The notes under the pieces: generated by a model
Told to the model about the DNA's origin: nothing
What the model saw: only the letters and a program-made list of their open reading frames with translations
Database searches by the model: none
Shown: one piece after another, positions 15,225 through 23,620 of the stretch
How positions within the stretch are numbered: position 1 is the first letter of the stretch
How the letters are laid out: each line of letters starts with the position of its first letter
Translations under genes and position numbers: made by a program
Assembly: GCA_937930825.1 (NCBI GenBank)
Contig: CALHBL010000055.1
Location: 1-35,029, forward strand
Direction: 5' to 3'
DNA: 35,029 nucleotides
From: an uncultured Bacteriovoracaceae bacterium
GTDB lineage: Bacteria > Bdellovibrionota > Bacteriovoracia > Bacteriovoracales > Bacteriovoracaceae

Positions 15225-15452
15225 TTACTTCTTCTTCTTTTTCTCTTTGACCATAACATTATGATTCATTCCCTGCTCATACTTCGCAATTTCTTCAGGG
15301 CTAAGGGTGGTTGGGGCTATAGACTTTAGAGAATCTCTGGCACTAAGCATATATTCACAACGATGAAGCCCGCCATCACCTTCTACTGGTACATTCTTAC
15401 GGCCTTCTTTCATCCAAGTAATTTCCTTTTGACAGTATTTACACTTCGCCAC
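15225..15452 (-). CDS. 75-aa zinc-ribbon protein
   Basis: A 4-Cys/His-type ribbon fills the N-terminus (CKYCQKEITWMKEGRK, then PVEGDGGLHRCEY), a layout common in small proteins with C-x2-C...DG..H-x-C. The C-terminal part is charged and ends with a run of Lys. The start is the GTG at 15452: GGGGAG lies 6 nt upstream. A longer frame beginning at 15581 would use repeat copy B as coding sequence and is an artefact. It lies 14 bp ahead of the radical SAM gene and probably shares its transcript. Function is unknown; nucleic-acid or protein binding is possible. Confidence 0.75.
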   Translation of the reverse strand: MAKCKYCQKEITWMKEGRKNVPVEGDGGLHRCEYMLSARDSLKSIAPTTLSPEEIAKYEQGMNHNVMVKEKKKKK

Positions 15453-15858
15453 AATCTTCTCCCCTAATACACCGCTACTGGAAAGGAATTCAAGCAGCTC
15501 GCCTAACGGCGAGTAACTTGAGCCTTTGTACCATCCGGGTATACAAGTCTTTAGCTGAGTTTTCAATACTTGAAAACTCAAACAGCAGGACTCTATACGC
15601 TGAATTCGAAATTAACATACCGAATAAATACGAGTAATGCAAAATCACTTGCCAATAGACAGTTCGATTTTTATAAATTCATGTTACCATGCCCTTTGGC
15701 TTTAAAAGGCTTAGATTCAAATAATAGTCTCTCTCCCGTTCTTACTTATGAGAAAAGTCAATTACCAAGTAAAGAGCTCTTATAATGTCACTCTATTCCT
15801 TTTCGAGCAAGCAGAGTCAGAATGTGGCATGATAGAGTTTGGTTAAGGAGTTATTTAA
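15453..15858. other. Divergent intergenic region with repeat copy B
   Basis: Repeat copy B fills the left part. A 71-codon plus-strand frame (15570-15785) has no RBS or family and begins in the repeat, so it is not called. A perfect TATAAT at 15781-15786 lies 72 bp upstream of the yheT-like start, but a good -35 box is not evident. No other element is recognised. Confidence 0.5.
15467..15579 (-). repeat. Two-hairpin repeat, copy B (upstream of the zinc-ribbon gene)
   Basis: Read on the minus strand, the first hairpin is perfect (GAGTTTTCAA-GTA-TTGAAAACTC). The second is closed by TATACC/GGTGTA and tipped by CTCGCC-GTTA-GGCGAG, where copies A and C have CGCGCC and GGCGTG: both stem sides changed and pairing is kept. 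It ends 14 nt before the GTG start of the zinc-ribbon gene, next to the RBS. Confidence 0.9.
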
Positions 15859-16836
15859 ATGCCAATTGTTAGTAGTAAATTCGATGCACCAAGTTTTATG
15901 AAAAATGGACACTTCCAAACAATGTACCCCTTCTTTTTTAGAAAAGTAGGTTCTGTAGTATTTGAAAGGTCGAGGGTTGAACTGGACGATGGCGATTTTG
16001 TTGATGTCGATCGCCTTGAAAATGGGGAATTTGATGAATTAGTTATTCTCTCCCATGGGCTTGAAGGCAACTCCCAGACTGGCTACATAAAAGGGATGGC
16101 CAAGATTCTTCATCAAACAACTAAAATGGATATTACAGCTTGGAATATGAGGAGCTGCTCAGGAGAGCTTAATAGAAAGGGAAGATTCTATCACGCTGCT
16201 TCTTGCGATGACCTCAATCAAGTTATTAAACACTCTCTTACTCAAAAAAAATACAAGAAAGTCCACTTAATTGGCTTCAGCATGGGTGGAAACCTCACAA
16301 CTTTCTACGCGGCAAAGTACGGTAATAGCAAAATAAGCGAAGTCTCAAGTGCTGCAGTCTTCTCTAGCCCAATCCACCTTGAATCTGCCATAAATAAATT
16401 GAATGAAACTTCAATCGGAAATTTCTATGCAGAAAGTTTTCTTACTACAATGAGAAAGAAGTCACTTCAAAAGCAAAGACTAGGACTACTTGATTTAGAT
16501 CCTAAAGATATAAAGGCGTGTAAGAGCTTCATTGACTTTGACAATTTGATTACTGCTCCTACTCATGGTTTCAAAGATGCTTTCGATTATTATAATGAAG
16601 CCAGTGCCTCTCATATTATTGGGCAAGTCAAAATACCCACTCTCCTAGTTCAATCTAAAGATGACCCTTTTCTCACCAAGAAATGCTTTCCCATTAGAGA
16701 GGCCCACCGAAACCCCTATCTTCATTTAGAAATAACAAAGACAGGGGGACATATCGGCTTTATGACTCTACTTGATAAGGGACTCTACTTTTGGGGTGAA
16801 CAAAGGGCCGCCCAATTCCTAAAAGAAGTCGCTTAG
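15859..16836 (+). CDS. yheT: YheT-type alpha/beta hydrolase
   Basis: This 325-aa protein has the YheT/EMB8 family pattern: KNGHFQT near the N-terminus (16-21), SHGLEGNS (65-72, oxyanion region), GFSMGGN with nucleophile Ser141, SKDDPF (Asp near 272) and GGHIGF (His near 301). These complete a Ser-Asp-His triad. The family is cytoplasmic and of uncertain substrate (esterase-like). AAGGAG precedes the ATG. Length is typical. It converges with the serine protease gene, their stop codons overlapping by 4 bp. Confidence 0.9.
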   Translation: MPIVSSKFDAPSFMKNGHFQTMYPFFFRKVGSVVFERSRVELDDGDFVDVDRLENGEFDELVILSHGLEGNSQTGYIKGMAKILHQTTKMDITAWNMRSCSGELNRKGRFYHAASCDDLNQVIKHSLTQKKYKKVHLIGFSMGGNLTTFYAAKYGNSKISEVSSAAVFSSPIHLESAINKLNETSIGNFYAESFLTTMRKKSLQKQRLGLLDLDPKDIKACKSFIDFDNLITAPTHGFKDAFDYYNEASASHIIGQVKIPTLLVQSKDDPFLTKKCFPIREAHRNPYLHLEITKTGGHIGFMTLLDKGLYFWGEQRAAQFLKEVA

Positions 16837-17969
16837 CGAATAGTCAGAGTGTAATTTCCAGTTGCTCCTCTATAACCCTTCACTAATAAGTAGTAAGTAC
16901 CTGCCGAGAGAGTCCCTGAAATTTCTTCAATAGAGGAAACACTTTCGCTCCTACCAATTACCCCCGCTTCTTTCTTTATTAAGTAGATATCAAGGTCTGC
17001 TCTAAAACTTTCGATACTTAAATCAATTGCAACAAAGTCTGTTTGCCCAACTGTGAATTCAAAGTAATCAACATCACTAGAACTATCGATCATCCCGCGA
17101 ACTCTTTTAAAGCGCCCCATTTGCGTCGCTCCCTCCATCGTATTATTATTTCGAGACTGGTCTGCCTGAGATTGATCCGCCTGATGCCCACGTAAAGAAA
17201 CAGCTGGAAAATTGGCAAGTATATAGGGAACTATTCTTGTCATTGAAACAGCATAGTTCTCAACTCCGCGTCCATTCCCATTATTACCGAGTCCTGCGTG
17301 GTGAATCCCCACAACCTCATGTGACGAACCATTGAAAACTGGTGAACCAGATGAGCCACCCAATGTATCAGCATCGTGAGTCACTCTCTGTCCCACTAAG
17401 CTTGCCTTGCCTCGACTAATCTTCTTAGTAAAGTAGCAATCACTGTCAGAGTAGTAATCACAATTTTGTTGAATAACGTAGATACTCGTGTTGGTGGAAA
17501 AGAAATTTGTCGTCAATTTAACTGATCCATGGGTACTTCCAGGAGATCCTTCACACTTCAAAAGGGCAAAGTCTAGCTCTTGGTTATTGCCAATAAACGT
17601 TGAACAATCAAATCGTTGCTCTGAACCACTTTCAATACCTTCCACAACTTCGAAGCTTGCAGTAACTCCCTTAGCATCTCCAGCGGTTGGAATGCAGTGA
17701 TGATTGGTCATTAAAATATCATCGTTAATCATAAAACCCGTACATCTTGAACCAAAGGAAGGCAGATCAATATGGGCCACAGCTCTTGCATTCACACTCT
17801 CCCCGCTTTGATCTCCAAGACCTGTAACATCACTCCACTCAAGTCCTCCAACAATAATAGAGGAAGCTGTAACTTCTGTTCCACTCCGCAGCTCACTTGA
17901 AGAATTTCCTCTTCCACAAGAGGCAATAACTAAAATAGTAAATGTGAGGGATAATAATCTCAGATTCAT
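16833..17969 (-). CDS. Exported trypsin-like serine protease lipoprotein with C-terminal PPC-like domain
   Basis: The start at 17969 is set by AAGGAG and by a lipoprotein signal ending VIASC (Cys18); an upstream in-frame start at 18002 is unlikely. The 378-aa product has the chymotrypsin-like triad: MTNHHC (His91 region), ELDFALLK (Asp133) and GGSSGSP (Ser207), with several Cys. A Gln/Asp/Ser linker containing a short repeat (ADQSQADQS, about 264-272) leads to a C-terminal beta domain (DVDYFEFTVG...SGTLSAGTYYLLVKGYRGATGNYTLTI), typical of bacterial pre-peptidase C-terminal (PPC) domains. It is probably anchored in the envelope and degrades extracellular or prey protein (inference). Confidence 0.92.
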   Translation of the reverse strand: MNLRLLSLTFTILVIASCGRGNSSSELRSGTEVTASSIIVGGLEWSDVTGLGDQSGESVNARAVAHIDLPSFGSRCTGFMINDDILMTNHHCIPTAGDAKGVTASFEVVEGIESGSEQRFDCSTFIGNNQELDFALLKCEGSPGSTHGSVKLTTNFFSTNTSIYVIQQNCDYYSDSDCYFTKKISRGKASLVGQRVTHDADTLGGSSGSPVFNGSSHEVVGIHHAGLGNNGNGRGVENYAVSMTRIVPYILANFPAVSLRGHQADQSQADQSRNNNTMEGATQMGRFKRVRGMIDSSSDVDYFEFTVGQTDFVAIDLSIESFRADLDIYLIKKEAGVIGRSESVSSIEEISGTLSAGTYYLLVKGYRGATGNYTLTIR

Positions 17970-18301
17970 GGCCACTCCTTTTCCACGATGGGTTAAAAAC
18001 AACTCTCTTTTTTTTTAAAAGAGGTTTTTAATCCCTTTAATTAAACCCTTGTTCTAAATCATTTGCACCTCACAACTTCTCTCAAGACAGGCTTTGTTAG
18101 TTAGTCATACAAGTACCTAAAAATATTGAAAATTAATTTTAAAAAACCAAAATCTAAAGTGTGCATAATGCTACTAGGGACATTGTGATCCTGACTAAGA
18201 ATAGCGGGAAACTATCGGATCATTCTTTTTAAGTAATTCTATTTTAACTTCACTACGGCCATATTGAATTTCAAGATCAAACAAAGAACAAAGGAAAATA
18301 A
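17970..18301. other. Divergent intergenic region with a candidate structured RNA
   Basis: This region has no gene. An A/T tract lies near 18003-18018 beside the protease start. At 18187-18228 the plus strand can fold GTGATCC...GGATCAT with an inner ATAG/CTAT stem, followed by TCTTTTT, terminator-like, about 70 bp before the VOC gene. Promoters are not placed. Confidence 0.45.
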
Positions 18302-18703
18302 ATGTTAAATATAAGTCACGTTGATCATCTCAACTTAAATGTTTCAAACTTAGAAAAATCAATTCTCTTTTATCAAGAAGTATTCGGCTTTAAAATTTAT
18401 GAAGAAGGTGAAAGCAGTACTGGAAATCCCTATAAAATAATAGGCTCTCCTAGCTCACTCTTCCTATGCCTCTATGAAAGTGAGAAGGTACAACAAGCAA
18501 GGATTCTGAATCACATAGGTATTCATATTTTAAATGATTTAGAAGAAACGCTAGAAGAACTTAATAAGCGAGGAATACCAATTAGCTATGGAGACGGTAT
18601 CATTGACTACCCTCATAGCCGGTCTCTTTATATAGCTGATCCCGATGGCAACCAAATAGAGCTCTCCGAAGTTTTTGGTGGAGGCCTTGGTCAGGTCAAT
18701 TGA
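18302..18703 (+). CDS. VOC (glyoxalase/bleomycin-resistance) superfamily protein
   Basis: This 133-aa protein has the paired beta-alpha-beta-beta-beta units of the VOC fold: ISHVDHLNLNVSNLEKSILFYQEVFGFKI, then NHIGIHI, and the closing DPDGNQIELSE. His in DHLNL, His in HIGIH and Glu in IELSE are the usual metal ligands. Members include glyoxalase I, dioxygenases and fosfomycin-resistance enzymes; nothing here fixes the substrate. AAAGGA precedes the ATG. It lies 51 bp ahead of a transporter gene with a hairpin between. Confidence 0.88.
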   Translation: MLNISHVDHLNLNVSNLEKSILFYQEVFGFKIYEEGESSTGNPYKIIGSPSSLFLCLYESEKVQQARILNHIGIHILNDLEETLEELNKRGIPISYGDGIIDYPHSRSLYIADPDGNQIELSEVFGGGLGQVN

Positions 18704-18718
18704 CAAAATTTCTTCCTC

Positions 18719-18747
18719 CTCTTAGGCTGAACCTGTCGGCCTAAGGG
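18719..18747 (+). promoter_or_regulatory. Hairpin covering the ribosome binding site of the symporter gene
   Basis: CTTAGGC (18721-18727) pairs perfectly with GCCTAAG (18739-18745) across an 11-nt loop, extendable by two pairs. The right arm includes the AAGGG of the Shine-Dalgarno sequence for the GTG at 18755. No T-run follows, so translational control is more likely than termination. Confidence 0.45.
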
Positions 18748-18754
18748 AGAAATA

Positions 18755-20185
18755 GTGACTTCATTCACATCTAAACTTGTTATTAAGAATGCTTTGAACT
18801 TCTTCGACTGGATCATTTTTGGGCTTGTTCTCATTCTAACTATTTCTTCAGTTCTCTATGGCTCAAAGATTCTCAAGAAAAATACTGTCAAGCACTCACC
18901 CATTCAAAGCGCCATAGATCACTTGCTCATGGGTAGAGGCCTAACCCTCCCCCTCTTTATCGGGACTTTAGTAGCAACATGGTATGGCGGAATATTTGGA
19001 GTCACAAAAATTGCTTTTGAAAGAGGCATCTATAATTTCGTTACTCAAGGAGTATTCTGGTACCTCTCCTATATTATCTTTGCTCTCTTCTTAGTAAAGA
19101 GAATTGCAAAGTATGAGGCCATCACCTTACCTGACATGATTGAAAAAATGTTTGGAAGAAAATCAGCAAAGTTGGCCGCCATCTTCAACCTCTTCAACGT
19201 TCTTCCCATCGCCTATATCATCAGCATTGGTCTTTTCATATCCTCTTTAACGGGATGGGCGCTCACCCCTAGTATGATCTCAGGCCTTCTTATCGTTTTA
19301 AGCTACTGCCTCTGGGGAGGATTAAGAAGTGTTGTTCTGTCTGACTTAGTTCAATTCTTTACCATGTGCTTTTCAGTGGCACTCGTCCTTCTCTTCTCAC
19401 TCACCCAATTTGGTGGCCCTCAATTTCTAATTGAAAAACTTCCTGCAACTTACTTCGAGCCAACTGGCGGCCAAGGATGGGGGCTCACTTTAGTCTGGGG
19501 CTTTATTGCTCTTAGCACACTTGTTGATCCCAACTTCTATCAAAGATGCTTTGCTGCCAAGTCACCTCAAGTCGCTAAGAAAGGCATCCTTATCTCTACT
19601 GTGATTTGGCTGTGCTTTGATATATGTACAACTTTTGGAGCTATGTATGCCAAGGCCGTAATTCCAGAGGCCCAAAGCAGCACCGCATACTTGACCTATG
19701 CAATCCAGTTACTTCCCCACGGCCTAAGAGGGCTCTTTCTTGCTGGCATCCTAGCGACTATCCTCTCTACACTAGACAGCTACCTCTTTCTAGCGGCAAC
19801 TACTTTTAGTTTTGATCTCAGCAAGGATAAGACTAAACTAACGGCAAAAAAACACAGTGCAGCAATTCTCTGTGTTGCATCTCTTGCTCTATTAATGGCC
19901 TTTATTTTCTCAGGTGATATTAAGTCTGTCTGGAAGACACTCGGCAGCCTCAGTGCTGGCTGCATGCTCCTTCCCGTTCTTCTTGGCCAGGTCTACCCTA
20001 CTCGAGTCAGTGATAAAACATTCCTCTACTCAAGCCTCTGTGGGGCCATCTCCATGATCATATGGCGATTTATTGATAAACCGCAGCTGCTTCACAATAT
20101 AGATGGTCTTTATATCGGCATGCTTTCGACGACACTCATTTTCTTCATTTTCCTAAGACCAAAAAAAGATAGCACTAAAACCTAA
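18755..20185 (+). CDS. Sodium:solute symporter (SSS) family transporter
   Basis: This 476-aa integral membrane protein has about 12-13 hydrophobic helices. The first follows a short N-terminus, and the pattern GTLVATWYGGIFGVTKIAFERG, then LWGGLRSVVLSDLVQFF and the later TILSTLDSYLFLAATTFSFDL, fits the SSS/LeuT-fold family of sodium-driven carriers. LSTLDSYL is the helix that usually holds sodium ligands. Substrates in this family include proline, pantothenate, sugars, acetate and choline; I cannot choose among them. GTG start with GGGAG 5 nt upstream, inside a hairpin. It lies upstream of malic enzyme, which might suggest a carboxylate, but that is speculative. Confidence 0.9.
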   Translation: MTSFTSKLVIKNALNFFDWIIFGLVLILTISSVLYGSKILKKNTVKHSPIQSAIDHLLMGRGLTLPLFIGTLVATWYGGIFGVTKIAFERGIYNFVTQGVFWYLSYIIFALFLVKRIAKYEAITLPDMIEKMFGRKSAKLAAIFNLFNVLPIAYIISIGLFISSLTGWALTPSMISGLLIVLSYCLWGGLRSVVLSDLVQFFTMCFSVALVLLFSLTQFGGPQFLIEKLPATYFEPTGGQGWGLTLVWGFIALSTLVDPNFYQRCFAAKSPQVAKKGILISTVIWLCFDICTTFGAMYAKAVIPEAQSSTAYLTYAIQLLPHGLRGLFLAGILATILSTLDSYLFLAATTFSFDLSKDKTKLTAKKHSAAILCVASLALLMAFIFSGDIKSVWKTLGSLSAGCMLLPVLLGQVYPTRVSDKTFLYSSLCGAISMIIWRFIDKPQLLHNIDGLYIGMLSTTLIFFIFLRPKKDSTKT

Positions 20186-20269
20186 ATTTTAAGGCATTAC
20201 ATCATGGCAGTTAGGAAAGATTCAGCTATTGTTTTGAGACTTAAGAAATAAAGAAACCAAGGACATAGA

Positions 20270-22576
20270 GTGAACGACGAACGCGAAGCACAAAAACAAG
20301 CGGCACTTGAATATCATTACGGACATAGACCAGGAAAGATAGAAGTCGTTCCAACCAAGTCCACACTCTCAAGCTCAGATCTTGCTAAAGCTTATAGTCC
20401 TGGTGTTGCTTGGCCTTGCTTAGAGATTTCAAAAAATCCTGAAGACGTTTATAAATACACTGCTAAAGGGAACTTAGTTGGAGTTGTTTCTAATGGCAGT
20501 GCCGTCCTAGGCTTAGGAAATATTGGTCCCGAAGCTAGTAAGCCAGTAATGGAAGGCAAGGGCGTTTTGTTTAAGAAATTTGCCGATATCGATGTCTTTG
20601 ATATTGAGATCAATGAAACTGATGTTGAAGGTATGGTTAGAGTAATTAAATCTCTTGAGCCAACATTTGGCGGCATTAATTTAGAAGATATAAAAGCACC
20701 AGAGTGTTTTGAAGTTGAAGAACAACTCAAAGAAATAATGGATATCCCTGTCTTCCATGATGACCAGCATGGAACAGCAATCATTGCTAGTGCAGGTTTC
20801 TTAAATGCATTAGAGATCAGTAAAAAGAAAATTAAAGAAGTCAAAGTTGTCTTCAGTGGTGCTGGAGCTGCTGCCGTTGCCTGTGCAAGACTCTTTAAGA
20901 ACTTAGGTGTTAAAGCGGAAAACCTTATGATGTGTGACTCAAAAGGAGTCATCTATAAGGGCCGTAAAGAGGGCATGAATAAGTATAAAGAGGAATTTGC
21001 CATAGATACCAAGCACCGAACCCTTGCGGATGCAATGGATGGAGCTGATGCCTTTATGGGAGTGAGCGCTCGCGGTGTCCTAACAAAAGATATGGTGAAA
21101 ACAATGGCAAAGAATCCTATTATTTTTGCCATGGCCAACCCAGAGCCAGAAATTTATCCCGATGAAGTGGCCGAAGTTAGAAGTGATGCCATCATGGCCA
21201 CGGGAAGAAGTGACTTTCCTAACCAAGTGAATAATGTCCTAGGTTTTCCATTTATTTTTAGAGGCGCTCTGGATGTAAGTGCAAGAAAAATAAATGAAGA
21301 AATGAAGATCGCTGCTGTAAAAGCAATAGCAGCACTTGCTAAAGAAGAAGTTACTGAAGAGGTTAAGCTGGCCTATGGAAACGAAGACTTCACCTTTGGC
21401 CCAAACTACATCATCCCCAAACCATTTGATTCGAGAGTTTTAACAACAGTAACCCCGGCCGTAGCAAAAGCTGCAATGGACTCCGGTGTTGCAAGAAAAG
21501 AAATTAAAGATTTAAATGAGTATGCTTCAAACCTTGGCAATCGTCTGGGGACAACAGCATCATTTATGAGATCGATTCGTGATCGTCTCAAAATCTATGT
21601 TAACCAAAGTGAAAGAAAAATAAAGATGGCCTTCGCAGAAGGTGCAAACACAAGAATTCTTCAAGCCTGTAAAACTCTTCACCAAGAAGGAAGAATAGAG
21701 CCCATACTTCTTGGCAATGAAAAACAAATTAAAGATAAGATGGAGCACCTTGGTCTTACTAATGCCCTTAAAGATTTACAAATCATTCAACCTGATAAAG
21801 CACCTCAATTTGAAGAATATTACAAAAAGTATTGCTCTCACCGCCAACGAAATGGAGTGAGCCTCTATCACGCAGAAGACTTGATGGTTCAGGAAAACTT
21901 CTTTGGCTCAATGCTAGCTCGCAATGGGGAAGTGGATTCTTTTATAGGCGGCCCGACACTTGATTACGCTTCAAATCTTCTGCCTATTATCAATGTAATC
22001 GGTACTGAAGAAAGCTCCAAAGCCTCAGGTATTTATATACTAGTTTTTAAAAATAGAGTTCTCTTCTTTGCTGACTGCACCACTCAAATTGACCCTTCTT
22101 CAGAGGAATTAGCAGAGATTGCGGCCAATAGTGCTCAGCTCTTTAGAACACTCCTGCATCGTGAACCTAGAATTGCCTTCTTAAGTTATTCTAACTTCGG
22201 CTCCAACAATACACCTCAGGCCAAGAAGGTGAAGAAGGCCGTTGCTATTACAAAATCTCGCTACCCTAACATGAAAGTTGATGGTGAAATGCAAGCTGAT
22301 GTGGCAGTCAATAAGAGTATTCTTGATAAGCTCTTTGATTTTCATTCTCTTGATGAGCAGACTGATATACTTATTTTTCCAAACCTTAGTTCAGCAAATA
22401 TAAGCTATAAACTCCTCAGTCAATTAACAGAAGCTAATGCTATCGGTCCACTTCTTGTTCCTATGAAATCAACTGTTAACATCATTCAGAGAACAGCAAC
22501 TGTTTCTGAGATCGTTAATATGTGTAACTTAACAGGCTTACTATCGGCAGAAGAAAAAAAGGGGAAACTTGTATGA
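20270..22576 (+). CDS. maeB: NADP-dependent malic enzyme with phosphotransacetylase-like C-terminal domain
   Basis: This 768-aa protein has the MaeB layout: an N-terminal malic-enzyme domain ([35 protein letters not shown], then the Rossmann motif [16 protein letters not shown] and [10 protein letters not shown]) and a C-terminal phosphate acetyl/butyryltransferase-like domain from about residue 430 ([17 protein letters not shown]...). It decarboxylates malate to pyruvate, making NADPH; the C-terminal domain is thought to be regulatory in related enzymes. GTG start with AAGGA in front. The stop overlaps ridA by 4 nt, so they are translationally coupled. Confidence 0.95.
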   Translation: MNDEREAQKQAALEYHYGHRPGKIEVVPTKSTLSSSDLAKAYSPGVAWPCLEISKNPEDVYKYTAKGNLVGVVSNGSAVLGLGNIGPEASKPVMEGKGVLFKKFADIDVFDIEINETDVEGMVRVIKSLEPTFGGINLEDIKAPECFEVEEQLKEIMDIPVFHDDQHGTAIIASAGFLNALEISKKKIKEVKVVFSGAGAAAVACARLFKNLGVKAENLMMCDSKGVIYKGRKEGMNKYKEEFAIDTKHRTLADAMDGADAFMGVSARGVLTKDMVKTMAKNPIIFAMANPEPEIYPDEVAEVRSDAIMATGRSDFPNQVNNVLGFPFIFRGALDVSARKINEEMKIAAVKAIAALAKEEVTEEVKLAYGNEDFTFGPNYIIPKPFDSRVLTTVTPAVAKAAMDSGVARKEIKDLNEYASNLGNRLGTTASFMRSIRDRLKIYVNQSERKIKMAFAEGANTRILQACKTLHQEGRIEPILLGNEKQIKDKMEHLGLTNALKDLQIIQPDKAPQFEEYYKKYCSHRQRNGVSLYHAEDLMVQENFFGSMLARNGEVDSFIGGPTLDYASNLLPIINVIGTEESSKASGIYILVFKNRVLFFADCTTQIDPSSEELAEIAANSAQLFRTLLHREPRIAFLSYSNFGSNNTPQAKKVKKAVAITKSRYPNMKVDGEMQADVAVNKSILDKLFDFHSLDEQTDILIFPNLSSANISYKLLSQLTEANAIGPLLVPMKSTVNIIQRTATVSEIVNMCNLTGLLSAEEKKGKLV

Positions 22577-22950
22577 ATAAGAAAATAATCTCAACTAAGC
22601 TAGCACCAGCAGCTGTTGGAACCTACTCACAAGGTGTTGAGTATCAAGGCGTTATCTACTTCTCTGGTCAAATTGGTCTTGAGCCAAAAACTATGCAAAT
22701 GGCAGAAGGTTTTAAAGGCCAAATCAAGCAAATCATGAATAATATCGACGGTCTCCTTAAGTCTCAAGATCTTAAGAGAGACAATATTATCAAAACAAGT
22801 ATCTTTGTAACTGATCTGGGTAACTTCTCTCTCGTTAATGAGGCTTATGTTGAATACTTCTCTGAGCCATACCCAGCAAGAAGCTGTGTCCAAGTTCCGG
22901 CCCTTCCTAAAGGTGCACTGGTTGAAATAGAAGTTATTGCGGGTCGCTAG
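22573..22950 (+). CDS. ridA: RidA family reactive-intermediate deaminase
   Basis: This 125-aa protein has the whole RidA/YjgF pattern: [26 protein letters not shown] at the N-terminus and [23 protein letters not shown] at the end. Arg near 105 and Glu near 120 occupy the conserved active-site positions. RidA hydrolyses enamine/imine intermediates made by PLP enzymes. The start overlaps the malic enzyme stop (ATGA), with GGGGAA upstream. Family function is well established. Confidence 0.95.
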   Translation: MNKKIISTKLAPAAVGTYSQGVEYQGVIYFSGQIGLEPKTMQMAEGFKGQIKQIMNNIDGLLKSQDLKRDNIIKTSIFVTDLGNFSLVNEAYVEYFSEPYPARSCVQVPALPKGALVEIEVIAGR

Positions 22951-22954
22951 ACTA

Positions 22955-23620
22955 GTGCTTCCTTCAAAGTATATTTTTGAGACTAGAGAAACAAAATCTG
23001 TGAGAAGGTTGAAGAACCTTCTCATTTACTCCTTTCTTTTAGGTTTCGTTTTTCTTATCTCTGGATACTTTTTTATAATATTTAGCCAGAACCAAAATGC
23101 TAAGGCGAAGGAGACATTCTTTAAATCTTCTCCTGATCTTATTACAATCTTTACTGGAGGTTCAGGTCGAATACCCTACGGTATAAAGCTGGCCAAAAGT
23201 TTTAAACAATCTAATATTTTTATTACTGGAGTTTATGTAAAGAATTCTGTTGATAGTCTTCTTAATTCAATTGAACTTGGCCAAGAAATCGACCCCAATC
23301 TCCTTGAAATTGATCACTTTGCTAGAAATACCGTAGAAAATTGTCTTTCCACTCTCCGTTATTTAAGAGAGAAAAAAGGATTTAAAAATATTCTTATCAT
23401 AAGCCATGACTATCACATCCCAAGAATCAAGACTATTTTTGGAAAAATTAAAAGTAGAGATGATGCTTTTAACTTGTACTATATGGGAGTGGAAAGTGAT
23501 TATACTAAGTGGAGAAATCTTAAAATACTCTACACTGAAGTGTATAAGTATGTTCGAACCTATGCTTTTTTGATGATTTGGGATCAATCAGATTCGGCTA
23601 AACCCGATCAACTGAAATAA
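22955..23620 (+). CDS. DUF218 (YdcF/SanA/ElyC-like) membrane protein
   Basis: The protein, about 221 aa from the GTG at 22955, has one membrane helix (LIYSFLLGFVFLISGYFFII) and a DUF218 domain: FTGGSGRIPYGIKLA, ARNTVENCLSTLRYL and SHDYHIPRI, the conserved TGG...G, NT.EN and S..YH..R signatures. Such proteins (SanA, ElyC, YdcF) are linked to envelope and peptidoglycan metabolism. The start is uncertain: the GTG lies 4 nt after the ridA stop, a TTG at 22937 overlaps ridA, and neither has a strong RBS. It probably belongs to the maeB-ridA transcript and converges with spoT, overlapping it by 23 bp. Confidence 0.88.
   Translation: MLPSKYIFETRETKSVRRLKNLLIYSFLLGFVFLISGYFFIIFSQNQNAKAKETFFKSSPDLITIFTGGSGRIPYGIKLAKSFKQSNIFITGVYVKNSVDSLLNSIELGQEIDPNLLEIDHFARNTVENCLSTLRYLREKKGFKNILIISHDYHIPRIKTIFGKIKSRDDAFNLYYMGVESDYTKWRNLKILYTEVYKYVRTYAFLMIWDQSDSAKPDQLK

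Noticed and set aside
15453-15581. 43-residue N-terminal extension of the zinc-ribbon gene
   Set aside because: It is translated from repeat copy B; the GTG at 15452 has a proper RBS and keeps the whole zinc ribbon.
15570-15785. 71-codon plus-strand frame in the divergent region
   Set aside because: Starts inside the repeat, lacks an RBS, and has no recognisable protein features.
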